A stretch of 64,000 bases of DNA. Source: Azolla caroliniana (Eukaryota; Polypodiophyta). Shown one piece after another: positions 1 to 10,475 of the stretch. A program made the translations under genes and the position numbers. Positions within the stretch are counted from its first letter, which is position 1. Every line of letters begins with the position of its first letter. The notes beneath the pieces are model-generated. The model saw nothing but the letters and a program-made list of their open reading frames with translations, searched no databases and was not told where the DNA came from. The stretch lies in assembly GCA_043228905.1 (NCBI GenBank), contig JBHGNT010000010.1, forward strand, positions 10,230,001 through 10,294,000, read 5' to 3'.

Positions 1-931
1 CCAATTGATAGTTTTGGTGTTCAAATGTGTGGAAGTATGTATGAGGGCCTATCAAACTATGCTCAACAAACAACACAGAAAGAATGAAGGCAAGAAGATG
101 GACACACTCTTAAGCTTTAATGGAAGCTCTGTTATTTCGTTCTCTCTTTGTAACTCTACACTCAGAGATTCAAGAAGATTATCGTTACAATGTTAGGTTA
201 GAGCTTATATACTAAGGCCTAACTATTTGGACGTGTTCACACTAAGATACAAAATGGAAGGAGTCATCCTTTTATGCCAACACATAGCTCCAATAATTGT
301 GCCCAAGTAGGTAGCAGGACCAAGATGTGTAGTTGCTCCGATTGAGCTTTTCGGTTGGAAGGGAGCTTGCCATGCTTCTGTCCATTTTCTTCTTCAAGTA
401 TGTTCTTACCGAGGTCTAGGCTTTGTCTATGTTATGACTGTTGTCGATAACAAAGAATTCTCAACCCTCCTTTAATACAATGTGAAGATTAACGTGCGGA
501 AACTAAAATAGACACAACTGGCTCAACTGGATAGCAACAGAAACAAAATAGAGAATCAATGGAGAACACACAGAGATTATAAAGTACTTGGGAGAGGCAG
601 AGAGAGTAGAACATAGAAAACTTGATTTCAAAATAACACTCTGTACAGTCAAATGTGCTCAGAGAGCAGTTTTTATACAAGTCCATAAAGGACTGACTAA
701 AGTACAGACAAATACTTAAATGCTCATAACTGCACAACTGACACTGACTCCTAGGAATATAACTTCCTAGTAATCTAGGATTGTAGGCCTCTAACGGCCT
801 ATTGGGTCTGTATGGATCTGCTCATCGATCCGGCTCTAGATCCGATCAGGGCCTAGTCGATCGGTCTTCACCCGATTCGGCTCTCGGCTTGTTCAGCCGT
901 TCTAGCCCACGTTGAGCTTGCTCGCTCAACA
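1..931 (-). mobile_element. Ty1/copia element, 5' LTR plus gag start (truncated by window edge)
   Basis: Read on the minus strand, an LTR (481-931) beginning TGTTGAG and ending TTCACA is followed by a decayed initiator-Met-type primer site and a leader matching that of copia A at 40871-40970. A gag start resembling MDRSM-SLLPTEKL follows in about 230-400. The sequence nearest the window edge (1-220) no longer aligns with copia A and is unassigned. The LTR abuts a LINE relic at 932; the flanking bases AATGT are the candidate TSD, and the partner copy lies outside the window. It belongs to the same family as copia A (17180-50703) and the copia at 57987. Confidence 0.7.
481..931 (-). repeat. Copia A-family LTR
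   Basis: On the minus strand this 451-bp LTR runs from TGTTGAGCGAGC to CTTCACA. It shares with the LTRs at 17180, 50267 and 57987 the GTCAGTCCTT block, a TATA-like GTATAAAA and the CTGAGCAC motif before a pyrimidine-rich leader. It is more diverged than the 50267 copy. Confidence 0.75.
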
Positions 932-1105
932 AATGTGCGTGAGCTAAGTCGCACATAAGCGATGGTTCGGATAGCAGACAACAAGATGGGTTCTAAGTTC
1001 TAACAAGTATCGATGTGTAGGATTTCCTCGTTCCTCGAAAAATATGGTTTTGTAATTAGTCACAACATGTGTAGTATAATGTGTGAAGTGTGAGCCTCCA
1101 CATTT
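932..1105 (-). mobile_element. LINE relic, C-terminal fragment
   Basis: This stretch aligns closely with 13415-13590, the end of the LINE reverse-transcriptase polyprotein, in the same minus orientation. It covers the segment that encodes a peptide like FTHYTTHV--NYKTIFF. Homology stops where copia sequence begins at 931, so the copia inserted into older LINE DNA. Confidence 0.7.
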
Positions 1106-1439
1106 ATACGCTAATTGAGAGAGTACGAGAGAGATGCTATATGTTGAGGGGCAAAAGTTGGTTGTATTGCATGTGTGTGGTGATAGTAACAAATTATTTC
1201 GCTTTTCCATCCCCTCATTGGTGGATTGCAATAATAATTGAACATTAAGGGTGATGTTCGTCCATAACTCGTGTACGTAGGAAAAACCACATGTTGACGA
1301 ATGTTTTTAAGTAATTTTAAATAAGACAAGTGTAAGATGGTGAGATATGGCTAGAAACTAGCCATTTGGATTCTAGTAGGGTCTCTTATTGAGGTAGAAG
1401 CAATATGCTAGATAGATAGATCACAATGATGGAACTATG
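1106..1439. other. No gene seen
   Basis: AT-rich sequence between two LINE fragments. I see no coding continuity, no LTR ends and no similarity to other parts of the window. Confidence 0.5.
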
Positions 1440-2110
1440 GGGAGTCAAAGGGTCAGATTCAAGATATGGAAACATGGTTTGGAAGATAACTTGTAACATA
1501 AATAAATTTTCATGAAGCATTAGTAGATTCCTTTGTGAATAAGACATTTTTGCAATGCCAAAATATCATGACATGGGAAAATATGGAGGCTCACATTTCA
1601 CACACTATACTACATATGTTAGACCCAACTACAAAACCATATTCTTTACTGAATGGGAAAACGACATAAAGTAATACATGTTCGAGTACATCACATCATG
1701 TACCATTTGAACCATTGCTTCCATATGATTTAGTCAACACTCACTATGATGTGAGATGGGCCAGTGGGTCATAACTCACAAGTGATGAGAATAGTGAACT
1801 ATGCACATTTTGCCCGAAACAAGTTTGGGAGTCTAAGTATCACACTCTGATACAATTCTTTGACTTTGATCATATTCAACCATTCTTTCCATACATCTTC
1901 GACCAAATCCAACCCTTGCACAAACTTCTCTAATAATCAAAGGGTGCACTCTAAATTGCAACATTCACTAGTAAAATTCTTGAATATCAAGAGTCCCTAC
2001 CGACTTTGACTTATATTACGTGAAATTATTAGATTGTTAGTCTCATAGATCATGTTGCACCTTCAAAAATGATTATTAAATCGATCTATCTATGTATCTC
2101 CTACTAATGA
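1440..2110 (+). mobile_element. LINE relic with 3' tail
   Basis: A plus-strand copy of the C-terminal part of the LINE seen at 13090-14545. It includes counterparts of the W-F-G-R region, the MTWDK-GGS-FTHYTT segment, the cysteine/histidine-rich LCT-CPKQV-ESEYHTL end and the 3' UTR. The tail ends in TCTATCTATGTATC, like the (TATC)n tail of the better copy. Many stops and indels are present. Confidence 0.7.
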
Positions 2111-2687
2111 TTACATTTATCATTAATCCTATGTGCACTTGCACATATATCTTAGATAAATCAAGCCCCTTCTCTTGCATCTTTTGATGTTTTATCTTTG
2201 ATATGTTGTTCAGCTATATACTTTATCTACAACGTATCATTTCTATAGGTTCACATTATTGTTATAGCTTGTATAATAATTATTTTCGCACATTATGTGA
2301 TATTAATGAATTATTGCCAGTTTCAAGCATGTATCATAGGTAGGTACAAGGATGCATATGATTAAGATAGATAGGTATTTTTGAAGTCCATAGAGAGGCC
2401 AATATTGACCCATGGGACTTGAATACAAATGTTATCTTGATGTATGTCTCCTTCCTAAGAAGGGATATTCATACTTTGAACCCCCTTTTAATATATCATC
2501 ATAGATTTCATGAATTGCATTGATCTAGAGCATGTACAAAGCAAGTAATACTCATCCTAGACTAGCCATTCCTTACATACCTTACATGCCTTTATGTTTG
2601 GCTGATTTTGATTGTATTATGCAACATTAATACATAGTTTGTGTGATCGAGTGAAAAGGAGTGCTAGGGATCTCCAAGAGTTAATAT
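2111..2687. other. No gene seen
   Basis: AT-rich intergenic DNA between a LINE tail and the 3' LTR of copia E. I see no coding or repeat structure. Confidence 0.5.
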
Positions 2688-3030
2688 TGTTGGAGACGTA
2701 AGCTATCAGTGTGGAATGTGAACAACACTATGTGATGAAGATCTCCCCGTTGATGACAAAGATTATCAAGGCAACTTAACAAAGATCAAGATCAAAGAGA
2801 TAGAATGTGTGTGTGTGAGAGAGAGAGACAAAGAGGCACACAATGTAACAGTCTTATTCCATACGTTACAATACAAGAATGACACTAATATCATCATGAA
2901 CTAGGTTACGAAGCCAGTTATATACTAACTTGGCTAGGGCAACTGCCCTTTGACATATTTACATAATTGTCCTAAACCTAGTCTGTCCAAGTGGGACAAT
3001 GTGAATACGGTCATTATGCACTAAGGAGAG
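2688..3030 (-). repeat. Copia E 3' LTR
   Basis: Starts TGTTGGAGAC on the plus strand, i.e. ends TCCAACA in element sense. It aligns with 12891-13003 plus 14618-14815. It contains a (TG)n(GA)n tract at the position where copia D has (TC)n. The edge near 3030 is approximate because the LTR start has decayed. Confidence 0.75.
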
Positions 3031-4811
3031 GCGTGTAATATGAAACAAGAGATACATGATATACAAAGAGATGCTAGGATTTATCGGCTCATAGCCGAAT
3101 CGGTGATGACCAAGAGAAGCAAAGGCAGAATTAGCTGGTTTGAGAGAAAATGCCGGATCGATTGTCGAGGCTTATTGTTCGAAGTTATCTCTATTGTTTG
3201 ACTTGATAAGATAGATTTCTCCTTGTGCCGAAGTGACCTGAATCGGTCAACCGATAGACATTTGGTCATCTCAACTACTACATTGTCGGCCGCAACGATT
3301 TTCTTGAGGTTGAGCTCCCCTGAAGATACATAGTCCTGAACAAAGTGATACTAAACATCGATATGCTTGGAGGCGTTATGGTAAACCGGGTTTTTTGACA
3401 AGGCCACATCACCTGCATTGTCGTTGTAGACAATTGGAGCCGAATTAGGAACGACTTGTCGAAACATACACGCCACCCGATCGAGCCAAAGATTCTCTTT
3501 CACCGCGTCAGACACGACTACAAATTCAACTTTGATGGTTGAAGTGGTCATGCACTTCAGAAGTTATGACTTCCATGAAATTGCTCCATTGCCGAATTTG
3601 AAGCACTAACCCATTGTTGGCTTTCGGTTGTCCACACAACTGACAAAATTCAAGTTGGTGTGGTCGACTATGCACAAGTTCTTGTTTAGGCTAAAGAGGA
3701 TGCCAAGATCTCATGTGCCCACTAGGTATCTAAATACATGCTTAATTGCATTCCAATGCGATTGGCCGGGATTGTACATGAATCTGTTGATGACTCCTAC
3801 AACATGTGCTATGTCAGGCCGTGTCGTGACCATCGCATCGCGTACATCAAGGAGCCGACTGTCAGTGCATACGGTACTGACTTCATATCTTCCCCCTCTA
3901 GAATGGATGTTGGACAGTCTCGCTGAGATAGCCAAAGGCTAAAGGGGAGAGGGGTTGAAGTAGATTTGGCCGATTGCATGTTGAAGCGCTCCAGGACACA
4001 TATGATGTAGTTGGCTTGAGACAAAAATAATTGTCGTTGATTCCGGAGCCGACTAATATTCATTCCAAGTATGTGTCAAACCGGACCTTGGTTCTTCATT
4101 GCAAACTTCAATCGTGGTTGTTGAACAAGATTGGCAAGCTATTCGGCATGTCGGTCAAAGAGGAGCACATGTCATCCACGTATAGGATGAAGAAGATGGG
4201 TGACCCATCTTGAGCTTTCTTCAAGAAGAGGAAGTGGTCCTCATCACTCTTACAGAAACCAACAGACTGGATGAAGCCATTGAATTTTTTGTGCCACTGC
4301 CTTGGTGCTTGCTTTGGGCCGTAGAGACTCTTCCTGAGTCGGTAGATTAGATGCTCTTGGCCGACTGTAAATCTCCTCCTCTAAATTGTCGTGGAGGAAG
4401 GCCGTCTTAACATCTAACCGAATAAGCTCTAAATCTTCCGTTGCCACTACATCAAGTAAGAATTGAAGGGTCTTCATTTTCACCATTGGTGAAAAACATT
4501 TGTCGAAGTCGATGCCATATTCTTGCCGGAAACCCTTCGCTAGTAGTCTAACTTTGAATTTGGGACTTGCCGAATTAGACATATCTTTGAGTCGATAAAC
4601 CCACTTGCATGGAAGAGCACATCCTTTTTTCGTCAATTCGATTAAGTCCCATGTCTTATTTTGCTGGATGGAATTCATCTCTAACTCCATCGCCAAATGC
4701 CAAGTGGTTGAAGCTTCTTCGTATGACGTTGGCTCATCAGTGTCCATGAAGAATAGTCCATGAGAGTATCTCTCTAGTGGCTGAGACAATAGTCTAGATC
4801 GTCTTGGGATG
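3031..4811 (-). pseudogene. Copia E reverse transcriptase and RNase H
   Basis: Minus-strand reading gives, from 4811 downward, PRRSRLLSQPLERYS, then the RVT_2 segment WVYRLKD...YGIDFDKCFSPMVKM and LDVKTAFLH, all matching copia D at about residues 800-960. RNase H follows, with NPVYHNASKHIDV (about 3351-3400) and MTKCLSVDRFRSLRH (about 3230-3269). Several frameshifts and stops break it into short frames of 60-190 codons, so it cannot make a working polyprotein. The 5' end of this fragment is the insertion point of gypsy F. Confidence 0.8.
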
Positions 4812-4828
4812 ACTAGTGTCATGATATG

Positions 4829-4893
4829 ACAAGACTTGAACCCATGACCTTATGTTATATGGGTCGAGCTCTTGACCATTACACTATCTATTA
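4829..4893 (-). other. tRNA-like A-box/B-box sequence, antisense in LTR
   Basis: On the minus strand the LTR start reads TAGTGTAATGGTC, then about 30 bases, then GGGTTCAAG. These fit the pol III A-box and B-box, and their 43-44-base spacing is that of a tRNA gene. The 3' LTR (10036-10092) has GGGTTCGAG, a still better B-box. Gypsy H LTRs carry a diverged version with the same layout. I cannot draw a convincing acceptor stem, so this is called a tRNA-like relic and not a tRNA gene. Confidence 0.45.
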
Positions 4894-4962
4894 TAATACA
4901 TAATATATTATTTTCATTTAAGTTTTACTCTAGAAAATTAATGTATATTCCAGATTTCTCTG

Positions 4963-4980
4963 GAACATTCTAGAAGCTTC
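4963..4980 (+). promoter_or_regulatory. Perfect heat-shock element in chromovirus LTR
   Basis: The bases alternate GAA-CA-TTC-TA-GAA-GC-TTC: four inverted nGAAn units at perfect 5-bp pitch, the binding pattern of trimeric heat-shock factors. It lies about 20 bp upstream of TATAAAAG at 5001. The 3' LTR keeps the same four units at 10165-10182. Confidence 0.75.
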
Positions 4981-5000
4981 AGGATTACTCCTGAGAACAC

Positions 5001-5008
5001 TATAAAAG
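5001..5008 (+). promoter_or_regulatory. TATA box of chromovirus F LTR
   Basis: TATAAAAG, conserved at 10203 in the 3' LTR and as TATAAAAA in the gypsy H LTRs. It places the RNA start at about 5031-5037. Confidence 0.75.
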
Positions 5009-5103
5009 GAGGCACAAGGCATTATCTCGAACCAAATTGGTTCAACGCTAGTCTTAAGCCTCATAGGTATTTTGTATTTACTCTTCACATGATATATCCT
5101 CTA

Positions 5104-5137
<34 letters not shown>

Positions 5138-5247
5138 CTTTTCTCTCTTCCTCTCTCATGAGTCTTACGCAGTCAATCCTCTTATTATTAATAGTACTTC
5201 CCTTCTCTAGTACTGATTCTCTCTTTGTTTTAGTACTATTCCTGACA

Positions 5248-5259
5248 GTTTGAACCAAG
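5248..5259 (+). other. Putative self-complementary primer-binding site
   Basis: The bases after the LTR are GTTTGAACCAAG and do not begin with the TGG expected of a tRNA primer site. TTGAACCAA (5250-5258) is the exact complement of TTGGTTCAA (5037-5045), which lies at the predicted 5' end of the element's own RNA. This is the arrangement of the self-priming Tf1/sushi elements. Confidence 0.6.
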
Positions 5260-6320
5260 TTTTTCCCTTTGGTCTTCTTTTCGGTTTCCCTCATCCTCTT
5301 ACCCCTTTTTCCAATACTATAGCTACTATTAGCACCCAAGAATATCAATCTGTTTTTTCCGAGCTTCAGTGTCTAAAAGAAAAATTCATTGCATTGGAAC
5401 AAGACAACCAACGATTGTTAGGGGATCTTCAACAAATCGCTTTAGAGAAACAACAAACGCAACAACAACATGGGGAGTTAGCGTTATGTGTGCAACAACT
5501 CGAAGCAACCATCGTAGCATTGCAACAATAGGGATCAAGTCCCCAAGGACTTCATAAAGAGCCCAAGATTGGACTTCGTGTGAAATTCGATGGAACAGGA
5601 TCACAATTTAGAGGATTCCTTAATCAGGTACATTTAGTCATTCAGATGCATCCTACATGATACCCCAATGATGCATCCTGAGTAGTCTTAATAGGCACGT
5701 TGCTCAGCGGCTCGACCTTGGCATGGTTTGCTCCACTTTTAGAAAAACAATCTCCCTTGCTTAATAACTTTAAAGACTTTATTAGTGAGTTTAAAGCCTG
5801 CTTTGGCGATACCGACAACATCAGGATGACGATAAACAAGATCTGATGATTACATCAAGGCGATCATCCAACCTCTGCCTACGTGGTGGATTTCCGTCTA
5901 CTCGCCTCAGATTTCCCCCGGGATGATCAAGCACTAATGGAGCAGTTTCGCTATGGCTTGCGAAACAACGTCAAAGATTTACTTTTAACCTTCCCCAAAG
6001 AACCAAAATCTCTCATAGAGGCAATTAGTCAAGCGGTTCGATGCGACAACCACCTTTTTGAACGACATTCAGAACGGCAATTACAAATACCACAGACTAG
6101 GCCAAAGCCCACATATGCCTCAATAGTAGCTAAACCGTTTGCACGAGATGTATCTCAGGCAAATACTCCGACACCGATGGAAATCGACACCATGCATTGA
6201 CGTGGCCTGTTATCAGAAGAAGAAAAGCAACGACGACGTGCAAATCGATTATGTCTTTATTGCGGTGGACCAGGGCATATCACAATCAACTGTCCCCATA
6301 GGCGAAGAAGACATGTAAAT
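5250..6320 (+). pseudogene. Chromovirus F gag
   Basis: The N-terminal part (to about 5531) is rich in Gln, Glu and Leu and looks coiled-coil. A capsid-like region then holds VDFRLLASDF and MEQFRYGLRNNVKDLLL (5883-6000). After a stop at 6198-6200 the frame resumes with a CCHC zinc knuckle, [14 protein letters not shown] (about 6253-6294). At least three stops or frameshifts break the frame at about 5529, 5660 and 5840. Gag would form the particle and bind RNA; this copy cannot make full-length protein. Confidence 0.75.
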
Positions 6321-6541
6321 AAAATCGTAGCCTGTACTAAACCCGAGTCAAGTCCCGTAGGAGTGTCTGATATTATTAATAGTACTGATAGCCCAAGTAT
6401 CTCAAACAAATTTGAAATCCTTAGTCAATTAGAGGAAGAGTTACATGACTAAGTCCAGTCAAAATAGGAGCCGTTTGGTTGGACAACCCTAGATCTGTGT
6501 AGCCCATCAGTGGTTCCATTCCCTCTAAGCAAGTTAGCAAT

Positions 6542-6901
6542 GTGTTCTTAGCCCAAGTCATCGTTAGTACTAAAAGTACCCCTCCAATACACGTCTTAGC
6601 ACTTTTAGATTCCGGAGCCAATTCTTGTTTCATGGATCGGAAATTTGCCCAAGCTTCTCAAATATCCTTAAGAAAACTTCCTTGCCCCGCATCTGTAGTA
6701 GTCATTGATGGTTGTCCCATTGCTTCTGGGAATATCGTAGAAGAGTCAGAACCCATTCAGGTTGTCCTAGATAGCTTTGTGTGTGTGGTATCATTTAATA
6801 TAATTAGTAGTCCAGAGCATCCCATTGTCTTGGGATTACCTTGGTTTGAATTACATAATCTAGACATAGATTGGAGAACAAGAGAAGTCCGGTATCGATA
6901 A
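6542..6901 (+). pseudogene. Chromovirus F aspartic protease
   Basis: Open stretch with the retropepsin active site LLDSGANSCFMD near its start and the closing flap region IVLGLPWFELHNLDIDW. The catalytic Asp-Ser-Gly is intact. A stop ends it at 6899-6901, short of the reverse transcriptase. Protease would process gag-pol. Confidence 0.75.
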
Positions 6902-6973
6902 CCCCGAGAATCTACTCATCAAGTTTCGACCATTTCGCTCCATTAATTACGCGAAGAAGGAGGCAAAGAGTCA

Positions 6974-8613
6974 ATGTTTCTATTTGCAATATCAGTACAT
7001 CCTTTGAACACTATTAAGAAGGAATCCTTAGTTCAACTTCTCGCGAAATATCATCCTTATGCCGATGTATTTGGCAAGGTAAAAGCTAGAACTCTTCCTC
7101 ATCATCGTCCCTATGATTGTCCCATCAATTTACAACCAGGAAAAGAGCCACCGTGGGGACCAATTTACAACTGGTCACGACCCGAGTTGGAAGTCCTTCG
7201 AGCCTACATAGAGGATAATTTGGCAAGCGAGTTTATTCATCATTCGAAATCTCTGGCCGGTGCACCCATTTTCTTTGTCAAGAGGAAAGATGGATCCGTT
7301 TGTCTCGTCGTTGATTACCGCGGGGCTTGAATAAGGTCACCATCAGGAATAGGTATGCACTTCCCCTTATATCAAGTCTTTTAGAATGTGTAAATGGTGT
7401 CAAGTTTTTTACAAAAATCGACTTACGAGGAGCATATAACCTCATGCGGATCTGACTAGGAGACAAATGGAAGACCGCCTTTCGCACCCAATATGGGCAC
7501 TTTGAGTATACCGTTATGCCGTTTGGTCTATCCAATGCACTCGCAGTCTTCCAACACATGGCAAATGATATATTCAGAGACCTCTTGGATATCTAATTGA
7601 TAGTATATCTAGATGATCTATCGATTTATTCGAAGACCCAGGAAGAGCATGATTCTCATGTACTATTAGTACTAAAACGACTCCGAGAGCATGGTCTTTA
7701 TGCCAAACTAGAAAAATGTAGCTTTGACTGCAAGCAAGTGGAATTTCTGGGCTACATCATCTCCTCAAAAGGCATCTCCATGGATCCAACTAAAGTCAAA
7801 ACTATGCTAGAGTGGCAAAATCCACGTTTGTTACGAGATGTGCAATGTTTCCTAGGCTTCGCTAACTTCTACTGCAAGTTTATACAAGATTACTTGAAGA
7901 TTATTCTGCCTCTCACACAGCTTACCAAGAAGGGACAATCATTTCTTTGGTCCAATGAAGCGGACATGGCTTTTATGCATCTTAAGAAAGCCTTTACATC
8001 AGGTCCTATCCTAGCTCATGTGGATACAAACAAACCATTCATCATGGAGGCTGACGCATCAGATTTCGCCCTCGGTAGCATCCTTTCACAACAAGGAGAT
8101 AAAGAAGAGTTACATCCTGTGGCTTTCCACTTGTGCAAATTTGATGCCGCGGAAATCAACTACGAGATACATGACAAGGAGTTATTAGCCATCATGGATT
8201 CATTTGTGCAATGGAGACACTTCTTAGAGGGCTCTCCACATCACGTCATTGTCTTCAGTGATCACAAAAATCTTGCTTATTTCCAGAATGCTCGCGTACT
8301 AAATCGACGGCAAGCTCGGTGGGCCCAATTCCTCACGCGTTTTGACTTCAAAATCACATATCGGCTAGGGAAGCAACAAGGAAAAGCAGATGCACTATCG
8401 CAACGCTCATATCTTGCACCTCGTCCTAGTGATCCAGCATTTGATAATCAAAAGCAGGTAATCTTGGGACGAACACGTTTGCACACAACGCGGATTTTTC
8501 ACACTCCACTAGATTCCCAGATTATCGATGCCATACGTGCCAATTTGAAGACGGACAGTTTTGGTCAAGCCATTCTAGCGCAAGTTGATGCCTCTTGGGC
8601 ATCCTGTTCCTAG
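6974..8613 (+). pseudogene. Chromovirus F reverse transcriptase and RNase H
   Basis: Fingers and palm motifs run in order: PHHRPYDCPINL, GAPIFFVKRKDGS, LVVDYRG (frameshift at about 7325), [38 protein letters not shown] (catalytic YLDD at about 7603-7614, just after an in-frame stop at 7595-7597), then FLGFANFYCKFI. A Ty3-type RNase H follows with EADASDFALG and FSDHKNLAYF, and a GKQQGKADALS end. The 338-codon stretch 7597-8613 is uninterrupted. Three disruptions upstream make the gene non-functional. Confidence 0.85.
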
Positions 8614-8699
8614 TCTTAACAACCAGATATGGACTACCGACAATTCGAATATCATGATGGTTTATTATTCTTTAAAATGCTCGTGTATGTTCCCGATTT

Positions 8700-9775
8700 C
8701 TCCTGTCGCCTTCAAATCGTCCAAAATTGTCACGACACCCATGCAGTTGGACATTTCGATAGTACTAAGACGTTGGATCTAATCTGACGATATTTTTGGT
8801 GGCCCCATATGCGACGTTTTGTCGACGACTACGTTCGAACCTGTGATGCTTGTTGCCGAGCAAAGATGTCACGACATCATCCATATGGCTTGTTGGAATC
8901 CTTACCAATTCCAAGTAAGCCGTGGCAATCCATTTGTCTTGATTTTATCACAGATCTTCTAGTCTCGAAGGGCGTCGATGCTATCTTAACCGTTGTTGAC
9001 TGATATACTAAGATGGCACATTTTGTACCTTGTACTAAGTCCATCACTAGTGAAGAAACCACCGCCCTTGTCATGCGTGAGGTTTTTCGGCATCATGGCC
9101 TCCCAGACAGTATCATCAGTGACCGAGGACCTCAATTCGTCTCCAAATTTTGGAAGCAACTCTTCAAGATGCTCAAGGTCTCTTGCAACCTCTCCTTCGG
9201 CTATCATCCCCAAACTGATGGGCAAGCGGAACGAACAAACCAAATGTTGGAACAATATCTTCGGTGTTTTCTGAGTTATCAACAAGGCGATTGGGATGAT
9301 ATTCTCTACTTTGCTGAGTTTGCTTATAATATTGCTATTCACTCCACTCGGGTCTTCCCCATTTTACGGTTATACCGGTTCTCATCCTCGCTAGTCTGCG
9401 ATCGACACTCCAGAGCTACCTACCAATCCTCGTATCGAGGATCATTTGGAGAGGCTATGCAAGATTCGAACAGGTCTATCTACTCATCTTCGTCATGCTC
9501 AACAAACACAAAAGACTTATGCAGATCGTCATCGGCTTCCCTCCTCTTTTGCCATCGGAGATCGAGTATGGCTTTTACATCGTCACATCAAGACTACTCG
9601 ACCATGCGGCAAATTGGATTATTGACGACTCGGTCCTTTTTGTATTACCGACAAGATTAATGATGTCACGTTCCGCCTTGATCTTCCTTCGCACCTTCAG
9701 ATACATCCGATCTTCCATAGTTCTCTTCTCGAACCTTATCAGGCCAACACTATCCCCGATCATGTTACACCACCG
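8700..9775 (+). pseudogene. Chromovirus F integrase
   Basis: An HHCC zinc-binding domain (CDACCRAK at about 8841-8864) precedes the catalytic core. The core shows ICLDFITDL (first Asp), [13 protein letters not shown] (second Asp) and [13 protein letters not shown] (Glu). Stops at about 9001 and frameshifts after about 9340 disrupt the core end and the C-terminal GPY/F-like region. The integrase would insert the cDNA; the chromodomain follows at once. Confidence 0.8.
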
Positions 9776-10018
9776 TTGCCCCTACTTGAGTTGGACGCCA
9801 GCCCGGAGTATGAAGTTGTTGCCATCCTCGACTCCAAGTTTGTTCGCAACAAACTTTATTATTTGGTCGATTGGCTCGGTTATAGTCTGAGTGAACGTAC
9901 TTGGGAGCATGTCGCCAATGCTCAGGATCTTCTTGCTGATTTCCACCGACAGTATCCGGACAAACTTGGTTCCCAATCAGCGCCGACTCATAACACTCGT
10001 CGTTTTGAGGGGGGGTAG
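9776..10018 (+). pseudogene. Chromodomain of chromovirus F
   Basis: Eighty open codons contain a chromodomain: EYEVVAILDSKF, LYYLVDWLGYSLSERTWEH, then an acidic/hydrophobic helix. The cage region has Tyr and Trp residues (E-Y at the start, W-L-G-Y in the middle). Such integrase-tail chromodomains steer insertion toward modified histone H3. It ends at the 3' LTR. Gypsy H keeps only the first two thirds. Confidence 0.85.
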
Positions 10019-10309
10019 TGTCATGATATGGCAAAACTCGAACCCATGAACTTATGTTATATGGGTCGAGCTCTTGACCATTACACTATCTATTGTAATA
10101 CGTAGGATATTATTTTCATTTAAGTTTTACTATAGAAAACTAATGTATATTCCAGATTTCTCTAGAACATTCTAGAAGCTTCAGGATTACTCCTGAGAAC
10201 ACTATAAAAGGAGGCACAAGGCATTATTTCCAACCAAATTTGTTCAACGCCAGTCTTAAGCCTCATAGCTATTTTGTATTTACTCTTCACATAATATATC
10301 TTCTATTAT

Positions 10310-10362
<53 letters not shown>

Positions 10363-10470
10363 TTTCTCTCTTCCTCTCTCAGGAGTCTTACGCAGTTAGT
10401 CCTCTTAGTACTAATAGTACTTCCCTTCTCTAGTACTGATTCTCTCTCTGTTTTAGTACTATTCTTGACA
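10019..10470 (+). repeat. Chromovirus F 3' LTR
   Basis: 452 bp, starting TGTCATGATATGG and ending TATTCTTGACA, followed by TSD ACTAG. Differs from the 5' LTR by scattered substitutions and a longer (TC)n tract (10312-10361). Confidence 0.92.
10165..10182 (+). promoter_or_regulatory. Heat-shock element in chromovirus F 3' LTR
   Basis: GAA-CA-TTC-TA-GAA-GC-TTC, identical to the 5' LTR copy, upstream of TATAAAAG at 10203. Confidence 0.75.
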
Positions 10471-10475
10471 ACTAG

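Larger units (their letters stand above)
4817..5247 (+). repeat. Chromovirus F 5' LTR
   Basis: 431 bp. In order it holds an antisense tRNA-like block, a heat-shock element (4963-4980), TATAAAAG (5001-5008), TTGGTTCAA (5037-5045) near the predicted RNA start, and a (TC)n tract at about 5107-5138. It ends TAGTACTATTCCTGACA. Confidence 0.92.
4817..10470 (+). mobile_element. Ty3/gypsy chromovirus F
   Basis: LTRs 4817-5247 and 10019-10470 both start TGTCATGATATG and end in CTGACA or TTGACA. They are flanked by a perfect TSD ACTAG (4812-4816 and 10471-10475), and the target is the pol gene of copia E, which resumes on the far side. Internal order is gag, protease, reverse transcriptase, RNase H, integrase, chromodomain, as in chromoviruses. 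The coding region is broken by several stops and frameshifts. A purine tract GAGGGGGG precedes the 3' LTR. The lineage within chromoviruses cannot be fixed by eye. Confidence 0.92.

Noticed and set aside
4829-4893. A functional tRNA gene on the minus strand
   Set aside because: A-box and B-box spacing fits, but I could not form an acceptor stem or a clear anticodon stem; kept only as a tRNA-like relic.
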